Source: Mucidula mucida (taxonomy: Eukaryota > Basidiomycota > Agaricomycetes > Agaricales > Physalacriaceae). From it: a stretch of 64,000 nt of DNA. A program made the translations under genes and the position numbers. Below, piece by piece: positions 56,357 through 64,000 of the stretch. Location: positions 1 to 64,000 of the forward strand of contig JADNYV010000073.1 in NCBI GenBank assembly GCA_015501055.1, read 5' to 3'. Positions within the stretch are counted from its first letter, which is position 1; each line of letters begins with the position of its first letter. The notes under the pieces were generated by a model, which was given only the letters and a program-made list of their open reading frames with translations, made no database searches and had not been told where the DNA came from.

Positions 56357-57920
56357 TAGCCAGGTAACCTGACCTACTAGTACATATGAGCAAGCGTCGA
56401 TACAGGTAGGCCAGGTAAATCGGAGTTTAAATTTGGCGTGAACATGTCGTTGGAAATTCGCAGAGATCAGTCCGACTGCCTATATGCCGTATAAGGAAAT
56501 AAATTCTGCAGCCTTTAAGGCGACGTTCGTCGTAGTAGTATACAGGTCGCTTTCAGTACGCACAAGCATGCCAGAATGACTTTATACATGTAGAAGATAT
56601 ATTCCAAGTAAGTAGTGACTTTAAAACCCCGTTATGTCCGTTGAAACCTCCATCTGTCCACCGGTAGTCTGATAAGCTGATCAACACGCTATGCGGCCAT
56701 TCCTGACGAGACTTGTCCATCTGATCCCTCTCGAATCAGCCCTCCAACTCTTCCACCCCTCTGGAACGTCATAGTATGATTGAAAGCTGGGATAACATTG
56801 TCTACAAGACTGCTAACTGAGAGGCAATCAGCCAAGAGGCTGAGGCAGAGCTGGTTTGGGACGTCGTTGGCATCAACAGGCGCAATTGCAAGTCGGCGAT
56901 GCTCGTGACAGTGCGCGTGTAACATAATACGCCGCCTGGGGTTGGAGTAAATCACAGAGGCGCATTTAGTTAAGTTATCATCAGTAAATAGTTAAGAATT
57001 AGTGGAATATACGTACTCTTGTCATTTGGGACCTCGAGTGGACATCACAGACAAGTTTGTTGCGAGACGTTAGAATTGGCGGAAAGAATTTATTTCCTTA
57101 TACGGCATATAGGAAGTCGGACCGATCTCTGCGAATTTCCAACGACATGTTTACGCCAAATTTAAACTCCGATTTACTTGGCCTACTGTATCGACGCTTG
57201 CTCATACTATCCCTGGGTAGGTAATACAAAACGGGTAGGCTTTACAAAATCGGGTCTGCACATCTTCCTCGCTACTTTCTGCCCAATATAACCTTCGGGA
57301 TATTGAATTCTAGCATTGAATTGACTGTGGATTTTTTTTCGGCGCAGAAAAATGAGCTTGCTACACTGAAATACCTCAAACAATACTCAAAATCACACAA
57401 ATCAAGGTAGTTCGAGCAATATCAGCCTGCACTGAGCCCTATAAATTACAAGAAATTCTGAGAGTGTGCTATCAAGCTCATAGGTGATCCTCGACTCGTT
57501 GCCCTGGTGGTCTAGGATGTTGGGGTTGTCATTGTGAAAGAGGGAGCGGGAGCGTGACGGAGGGCGATGTCCCACGATGCCGTTCTTCATTCTCCGACGC
57601 TAGACGTATAGATCGCATGCTTGCTGCTTGACAACCGAAGGTTCCGCACGCCTCGGCAACGACGGCAAATCGTGACTACCTGTGACCAGGGTTTTGTAAA
57701 TCCTACCTTTCGACCTCGTCGCACCGGTATCGCTTTGCTACTGCAAGAGCAGCTCTTTCTCCCCCAACCAAAGGCATCACTCAAGAGAATAGAAGGTCTT
57801 TAACAACATCCGGTGTATCCGATGATTTTTAGCCTTCAAGATCCACCTCTATTCACGCCCGAGTAGATTTTTTGTATTACCTACCCAGGGATAGTACTAG
57901 TAGGTCAGGTTACCTGGCTA
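56357..57920. mobile_element. 1564-bp terminal-inverted-repeat element, 9-bp target duplication
   Basis: Perfect 27-bp terminal inverted repeats starting TAGCCAGGTAACCTGACC. Flanked by the 9-bp duplication CACGCTCCT at 56348-56356 and 57921-57929. The left arm at about 39020-39037 carries the site once and uninterrupted. A 9-bp duplication is typical of Mutator-like elements. No transposase frame is visible, so it is non-autonomous. A second inverted-repeat unit (56385-57206) lies inside its left terminal repeat; without it the repeat would be about 51 bp long and the element about 740 bp. Confidence 0.9.
56385..57206. mobile_element. nested foldback-like unit inside the 1564-bp element
   Basis: Inverted arms of about 120 bp, 56385-56505 and 57088-57206, starting TATGAGCAAGCGTCGATACA, with only a handful of mismatches. 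About 580 bp lies between them. It splits the left terminal repeat of the host element between CTAGTAC and TATCCCTGGG. The bases TAC occur on both sides, but the exact duplication (TA or TAC) cannot be decided. No coding potential. Confidence 0.75.
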
Positions 57921-57929
57921 CACGCTCCT

Positions 57930-58736
57930 TTGCATTTGACCACCATGTAAGTTAGTTTCTGAAGTTTGAGCTTCTATGATACGGGTACGCATGAGAGCCC
58001 GCGCCCGCAGGTTATGATTTTCCTCGTGTGACTGTCTTTATTAATGCTACCTCACCAACCGGAATACTCTAGACGTCAACGCCAAAATCGCGGGTTGTTC
58101 ATTTATCATAACCGCCACGAGAAATAACCGCCTCCAGGCCATCTTCGACCGATATAGCTCTGTGTAGTGCAGAGGAAGTAATACTCCTGGGATACGGAGG
58201 ACTGTCGAGGACTTGTTGACCTCGTGTTGCGCACAAAATGTTCCAGCGGTGATGGATGTAGCCACAAAATCATGTTTTTCGGGTATGCTTTCTTCGGGAC
58301 TCATATCTGAAAATATTTGATCTGACAAGATCTATCAGTAGCTCCATACTACAGGTGCAAACGCCGTGCCACTACTGGGAGTCCAGCAGCTGCACGGAAC
58401 CCTTACAGCAAACGCTGAAGCGACGGAACATTGTGCATGATATCAGCATCGCAATGCATGAAGGCATGAACAGCTAGACCGTCTCCGACGAAAACATTCC
58501 GTGATGGGTGCCCCCTCTCCCACCTCGATACTATCGTACGCGACGCGTCGTTCCGTCTTAGCCGATCATTGAAGGTTCTCGCGTTGTGGCTATACTAATG
58601 CTTCCGGCCACGAAGTCGCCCTCAAACATGTGGTGACTGCACGAGCTGATCAGAGTAAAAAACCGTGGGTGTTCGCATCCACCACTAGCACTATACCGCA
58701 TCTGCGCGAATCGATCATCTGTCGCTGACACTCGCC
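57930..58736. other. NLR 4 upstream region in inverted-duplication arm
   Basis: Inverted partner of 38216-38990. The 200 bp before the NLR 4 start are nearly identical to those before NLR 2 and contain AAAAAACCGTGGGTGTTCGC, a box also seen in similar form before NLR 5 (62380). It is a candidate shared promoter element. No gene recognised. Confidence 0.55.
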
Positions 58737-60877
58737 ATGTCGTTTGACCCCGGATCTATCGTAACGCTCATCCAGACCTGCCAGACGCTGTACGACTACT
58801 ATAGGGATATCAAGCAGTCGTCCGTGGAACGGCGCCGGCTTCTCGATGAGGTCGCCTCTCTGCAATCGGCGCTGGAGGCGTTGCAGAAATTAGCAAAAGT
58901 CGGCGACCCGGCTTCGGCGGAACAGCTAGCACAGCTGCTAGGCCCATCGCAACCTTTCTATGCAGCGCTGCAGAAAACTCTTGCTGACGTCGAGACCGTG
59001 CTGCGGAACGGAGTGCCCAAGTCAACGGCCAAGAGGTGGAAGGTTCTATGGGGACGGCTGTTTGCTGCGCTCTGGTGGACAGCCGAAAAGGCGGAGGTCA
59101 AAGCTTTGCTCTGTGACCTTGAGCGTCAGAAAAGTCGGATTCTGATTGCTCTTCAACACGATATATTGTGAGTATTGTAGCTTGTATTTTGCCATGCTTA
59201 CTCTTTCGTAGTCAAAAGCAGAACGATGTGAAACATCACCTCAGCAGTGAGTAGCTTGGTTTTTGTAACCCTTCATTATTGGATACTGAGACATTTAATA
59301 GACGAGGATCGTCTAAAAATAGCGGCGTTTATATCCCCTAGCGACTTCGCCGGTCACCGTATAAATCTACTCGAGGAGAGATTGTCGGGGACGGGGACAT
59401 GGATGCTACAACACCCCGATTTCGTGGCATGGCGGGATAGCGGAGAGGCCTCAAGGACATTGTGGTGTTACGGCCATCGTGCGTGAACTCTACCACTGGC
59501 GCAAGTCAATACTGACGAACAGTTACAGCTGGTGCTGGGAAATCCGTCATGGCGTGAGTTCACTTTGCGGTGTACAATACCCAAATTGACCTATGTTTTC
59601 GCAGAGCGCTTATCGTCGACCATGTGCAATCCACATCCAACGTTGTACTCTCAGTGTTCTGCAGATACACATCGGACAACCTCAAGACCCCGTTTCATGT
59701 TCTCCGCGGCTTGCTTAGACAGCTCATCGAGAAGACGACAAACGTTCCATCCACCATTTGTGACCTATATTGGACCAAGACCACTCCCAACCCAGACACA
59801 CTCCCTGTATTCCTTGCCGAAGTGGCAGCGGTCCAAGCGCGACCCATCTACATTGTACTTGACGCACTTGACGAATGTAAGATTGCCCTCGACCTTCTGC
59901 GTGCCATCCAGCAGCTCGGGCCATTGTTTCGCATCCTCATCACTTCCCGCCCAATTTTTCGAGAGATCCAGGAAACCCCATCCATTCAGATTCGCGCTTC
60001 GAATGATGATATCCTCATTGCCGTCAATACAACGCTGTCGAAGCTCAAGCACGCTTGGTTGGACGAGACGCTGCAGGATATGGTAAGAGTGCAGGTTGTC
60101 GACAAGGCCGATGGTATGTTCCTCTTGGCCTCCCTGCAGCTTCGCGAATTGGAGCGCGACGTTACCTGTCAACGGGACGTTGTTGTGATTTTGCATTCCC
60201 TACCACGCACTTTGGACGAGGCGTACAAACTGACATTCCAGCGAATCCGCGATCAGGGTGTACGGATGAACAAGTTGGCATGTGGCGTCATGGCTATAAC
60301 TCCGATGTTCAGTGTATCGGACGAGAGCATGTTTATGAAGATACGGCATCTACTTGCGGAAGGAGACAGCACGAAATGGCCCGATATGGAAACTCTTTTG
60401 TCATGCTGCCATGGCCTTGTCGATATACGGAATGGTCTTTTTGATTTTGTACGTGGGTTGTCTCGTCGTCTACTCAATGGAGGAGTGAAGATAACATTCT
60501 TGCTAGATTATTCCATGTACGAGTATACTACTGCTCGGTGGTCAGAACTCTTTCCGGAAAACCCCAAACGATTCATGGTCTCTCTTTATTTGGGATATTC
60601 TGCCCTGATATCCGGCGTTCGCACAGAAGTGCCTTCCGAAAGAAGCCCATTCAGTGTCTTCTGTTGGTTCTCTATACTAGTGTACCTGCCACAACCGGAG
60701 GCGCTCATTCAGGTCATCCGGCTCCTGTCAACTCATTCCGTCGTTACGTCGCTTCTTGAGTGCAACGCCAACCTTGCACCTTTTGCTCATGATCCTTTAC
60801 TGATCGCATCTCATGAAGGATATCAACATGTAGTTCGATATATAGTGCGGACTGCACCTCCCAATGTACACCGATGA
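58737..60877 (+). CDS. NLR-type STAND NTPase 4 (late frameshift)
   Basis: Inverted paralogue of NLR 2 with the same exon plan: 58737-59167, 59212-59246, 59302-59478, 59523-59553, 59605-60452 and 60507-60877, giving 630 residues. Exon 1 differs from NLR 2 by two residues (DV to DI, KP to KS). Walker A TAGAGKSVMA, Walker B IYIVLDALDEC and LITSRP are intact. The last exon reads HYSMYEYTTARWSELFPE and an ankyrin-like HDPLLIASHEGYQHVVRYIV. After APPNV a loss of bases relative to NLR 2 shifts the frame, giving a stop at 60877; the natural C-terminus (EAIRASRWHHD to KWINARQDMRV) follows in another frame to 61046. The NTPase could still be made, lacking about 60 residues. Confidence 0.8.
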
Positions 60878-61046
60878 AGCAATCCGTGCTTCTAGATGGC
60901 ATCACGATCTACATCATCCTTGCTTTGGTTTGGATGTATACTGTCATCTCATAAAATGGATCAATGCGCGGCAGGACATGCGAGTGGTCAACGATGAAGT
61001 GATAGTTGTGGTAGATCCAAATAGAGATGAAGAGGTGTCAAGGTGA

Positions 61047-62456
61047 TTTTCTGTGTGTGTCGGTTGCTGTGACTCGCACGTACTGATGAATCCTGTTCAG
61101 TCCAGTGATAGATATCAAGGACGACGAAACATCTCCAGACAGCGCTTTAATTCGGCTCGAAAACTAGCCTGGAGTGAAGCGGCGACGGAGACCGGACTTC
61201 TTCGCCTCCCTCCATGACTTTGAGGTTGTCGCGCGCGTCAAGATATGAACACGTACGAACACCTACTCCCTCCTTCTGAGGAGATGCGATCTGTACCTTT
61301 CAATTGTTTCTTCTCTTCTAATTGTCCTCGTATGTTTTGCAAATTTCGTATTTTGTTCTGTACTATGCTTTCATCTTGCTCTACCACGGTCTATACTGTA
61401 CATCATGGTATCTGTTTACGCTCCGAAAAGTCATATCTGACGTTGTGTGTATTCCTAACGGGAAATGCGCTACGAACTTGAGTCAAGTCGAGCGGTATTA
61501 CTATGAATGAGTAAGAAGCCATGCTCTTGAAAAGTCTTTATATCCGTCGAGGACATTTCTACTATTGAGCATATGCGTGTTCTCATTGCACAGTGAGAAC
61601 GTTATGGAAACCGGGACACGACATGCCCAGGGGCCAGCGTCGCGTTCTGGTCGCGTTCACACGATTAGGGGTTTGCTCCTGCCACATCACCGCCCTCCCT
61701 TTGTACTTGAATCCACGGCTTATGCGCACCTTGGTCCTGGTTCGCTTAGCTTTGCCATCAAGCGCGCTGATTCCAGGACTTGTCGGGGACATTCGCTGTC
61801 CCAACAGCTCACGATGGCATTAGAGATCTTGATTTATGCACCCACAACGCCAGCGCTCTGTCGCTTTCTCCCCGCACTATAGCTCAATTCTGTCTTGACA
61901 GCAAAAGCTGCAAATTGTAGTAAACGACGCTGGAATCATCGCTTCGGTATCAGGCCGCGTTGACCTCTTTAAGGAGCTATTACTGCCAGGCTCTCTTCAG
62001 TCTTTCATTATTTACCGCCAATCCTGACACCATATAAAGCTTATGTGCTGGGACACTACCCCAAAATTTTATCCTCTCCCAGAATCGACATCTCAACACC
62101 TTCACGGATGGCTCTTGTGGAGCTACGGATTGAAGATTCGGAATACCGATTGGGTACGCTTCCACCATTTGCACACCGAAGACCCTGGTTCTGACAAGAT
62201 CTTAGTTTGCTGGATTCTACATGAATGCTTAGAGACCGTTTGCCAGCCCTGATACATCCTGTTCCGTCAATAAGGATACTCTCATTCGCCCCAATTGCTG
62301 TGCCGGAAGAGCCTGTCGCTATACTTAAATACTTCCGGGCGCGAAGTCGCCTCAGTCATGTGGGGATTACAACACGAGAAAACCCGTGGGTGCTCAAATC
62401 CACAACCAACACCGTACCGCCTTCTGACTGCTCAACCTTCCCTCGGTCAACTCACC
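61047..62456. other. NLR 4-NLR 5 intergenic
   Basis: Up to about 61370 it matches 35580-35894 inverted. The remainder has no recognised gene. The last 150 bp resemble the NLR 4 upstream region (GTGGGTGCTCAAATCC near 62387). Confidence 0.5.
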
Positions 62457-64000
62457 ATGTCGTTTGACCCCGGATCTATCATAACCCTCATCCAGACTTG
62501 CCAGACGTTGTATGACTATTTCAATGATGTCAAGCAGTCGTCTGTGGAACGGCGCCGGCTTCGCGATGAAATTCTCTCTCTACAGTCAGCGTTAGAGGCG
62601 CTGCATAAATTGGTGAACGTCGATGATCCGGCTTCGACAGAGCAGCTGGCGCAGCTGCTGGACTCATCGCAACCATTTCATGAAGCACTGCGGAAAACAC
62701 TCACCGACGTCGAGGTTGTTTTGAGGAACGGAGTACCCAAGCCAAAGGCCAAGAGGTGGAAGGTTCTATGGGGACGGCTGTTTGCTGCGCTCCGGTGGAC
62801 AGCTGACAAGGCAGAAGTCAAAGCTTTGCTCTCTGACCTCGAGCGCCAGAAAAGCCGGATTATGATTGCCCTCCAACATGATATGTTGTGAGTTGATTCG
62901 ATCTCATATGCCCCAATATTCATTCTTCTCAGTAAGAAGCAGACCAATATGGATTATCATATCAGCAGTAAGCAACTTCTAGCTATTCATTATCGGAGAC
63001 TAAGGCATCGGCTAGACGAAGAACGCCTATGTATCGCCGTGTTTATTTCCCCGAGCGACTACACCGGTCATGGCATAGATCTACTTGAGAAAAGATTGTC
63101 GGGGACGGGGATCTGGATGCTACAACACCCCGATTTCGTGGCATGGCGGGATAGCGGAGAGGCCTCAAGGACATTGTGGTGTTACGGGCATCGTACGTTC
63201 TTATAGCTATGGTACAAGTTGGTACTGACAAAGAGTTACAGCTGGCGCGGGAAAGTCCGTCATGGCGTTAGTTCACTTCGTGGGGTATAGTATCCGTATT
63301 GATCTCTGTTTTCGCAGAGCGCTTATCATTCACCATCTGCAATCCAGATCGAACATTGTACTCTCGGTGTTCTGCAGGTATTCATCGGAACAATTTATGA
63401 CCGCGTTTCCTGTCCTTCGGGGCTTGCTTAGACAGCTCATCGAGAAGACGACAGACGTGCCAACCACCATTTGTGATCTGTATTGGACCAAGACCACTCC
63501 CACGCCAGACGTACTCCCTGACCTACTTGCCGAGGTGGCAGCGGTCCACGCGCGACCCATATACATCGGCCCTTGACGAATGCCACATCGGGATTGACCT
63601 CCTACGCGCCATACAGCAACTTGGACCCTCATTTTCCGTCCTCGTTACTTCCCGTCCAATCTTTCGAGAGATCCACGAAACCCCATCCATTAGGATTCGC
63701 GCTTCGGACGAGGATATCCTCGTTGCTGTTGATACAACCCTTTCGAAACTCAAGCATGCTTGGTTGGACGAGAAGCTGAAGGAAACAATAAGAAAACAGG
63801 TTGTCGATAAGGCCGATGGCATGTTCCTCTTGGCCTCTCTTCAGCTCCGGGAATTAGCGCGCGACGTTACCTGTAAACGTGATGTCATTGCTATTCTAGA
63901 TTCCCTACCACGTACTTTGGACGATGCAGCGAATCCGCGAACAGGGTGAACGGATGTACGAGCTGGCGTGTCGTACACTGGCTCTGCTCGCATTACTACA
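62457..64000 (+). pseudogene. NLR-type STAND NTPase 5 (broken, runs off window)
   Basis: Tandem paralogue of NLR 4 with the same first exons (62457-62887, 62933-62967, 63016-63192, 63236-63266, from 63318). The N-terminal domain starts MSFDPGSIITLIQTCQTLYDY. Walker A TAGAGKSVMA is intact across the usual intron. At 63565 eight bases are missing compared with NLR 2, so RPIYI runs into a stop and the first half of Walker B (VLDA) is gone; LDECHIGIDLL follows in another frame. Near 63928 a further 17 bases (AYKLTF in NLR 2) are missing. The 3' end is outside the window. Pseudogene unless the reads are wrong. Confidence 0.82.

Larger units (their letters stand above)
52203..61370 (-). repeat. right arm of large inverted duplication
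   Basis: Mirror partner of 35580-42724 (see that entry for matching blocks). It is longer because of the 244-bp MITE (55835-56078), the 1564-bp element (56357-57920) and the unmatched P450 segment. Similarity is highest around NLR 4 exons 1-5, including introns. Confidence 0.85.

Noticed and set aside
60453..60506. Treating this NLR 4 segment as coding read-through
   Set aside because: It is open in frame, as is the matching 36443-36502 in NLR 2. However, the third paralogue (NLR 1) has a stop there, and splicing GTGGGT...TAG gives the HYSMYEY motif typical of STAND proteins.
1..64000. CRISPR arrays, operons, riboswitches, prokaryotic features
   Set aside because: The window is fungal; no regularly spaced short direct repeats or bacterial-type signals were seen.

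Overview
The window is eukaryotic and fungal, most likely from a mushroom-forming basidiomycete (Agaricomycetes). The evidence is the many short GT-AG introns of about 45-60 bp, a KRE6/SKN1-type glucan-synthesis gene, Ty3/gypsy chromoviruses, STAND (NLR-like) NTPases with a HeLo/SesA-type N-terminus, and a Pol III tRNA gene with a small intron. I cannot name the species.

Region 1 (1-24030) is a nest of LTR retrotransposons. A remnant of chromovirus C (360-1220, minus) abuts a broken GH16 (KRE6/SKN1-like) gene copy on the plus strand. That gene copy is split by chromovirus A (1305-22780, minus, target duplication CCTGC). A is split by chromovirus B (9852-21532, plus, CTGTA). B is split by B' (13039-18192, minus, TCGGC), a second copy of the same family in opposite orientation. 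All three target duplications can be read at the junctions, so the order of insertion is fixed. The B family carries an 11-12 nt match between its primer-binding site and the predicted RNA 5' end, which suggests Tf1-type self-priming.

Region 2 (24031-33099) holds more ordinary genes: a C2H2 zinc-finger gene (minus), a hypothetical gene (plus), a DUF3669-type gene (plus, one frameshift) and a KRE6/SKN1-like GH16 gene (minus). The broken GH16 copy and an adjacent DUF3669 fragment in region 1 are an inverted, intron-containing segmental copy of this locus.

Region 3 (33100-64000) is dominated by a large inverted duplication, roughly 35.6-42.7 kb against 52.2-61.4 kb, centred near 47.5 kb. Its arms carry NLR-type genes pointing outwards and two HMG-CoA synthase pseudogenes that share one internal deletion. 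Of five NLR loci, one looks intact (35895-38215), one is nearly intact with a late frameshift (58737-60877), and three are broken. The right arm has acquired a 244-bp TA-flanked MITE and a 1564-bp terminal-inverted-repeat element with a 9-bp target duplication; in both cases the left arm preserves the empty site. The spacer between the arms holds a tRNA-Pro(UGG) gene, a TVP38-like VTT-domain gene, a small membrane protein gene, and decayed fragments of a secreted DUF3472-like gene and a multi-spanning membrane protein. A frameshifted P450 lies in the right arm.

The overall picture is a repeat-rich accessory region in which immune-type NTPases, transposons and duplicated gene fragments turn over quickly, with a few conserved housekeeping genes embedded. 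All gene models were spliced by eye. Splice sites are firm where paralogous copies agree and tentative elsewhere.
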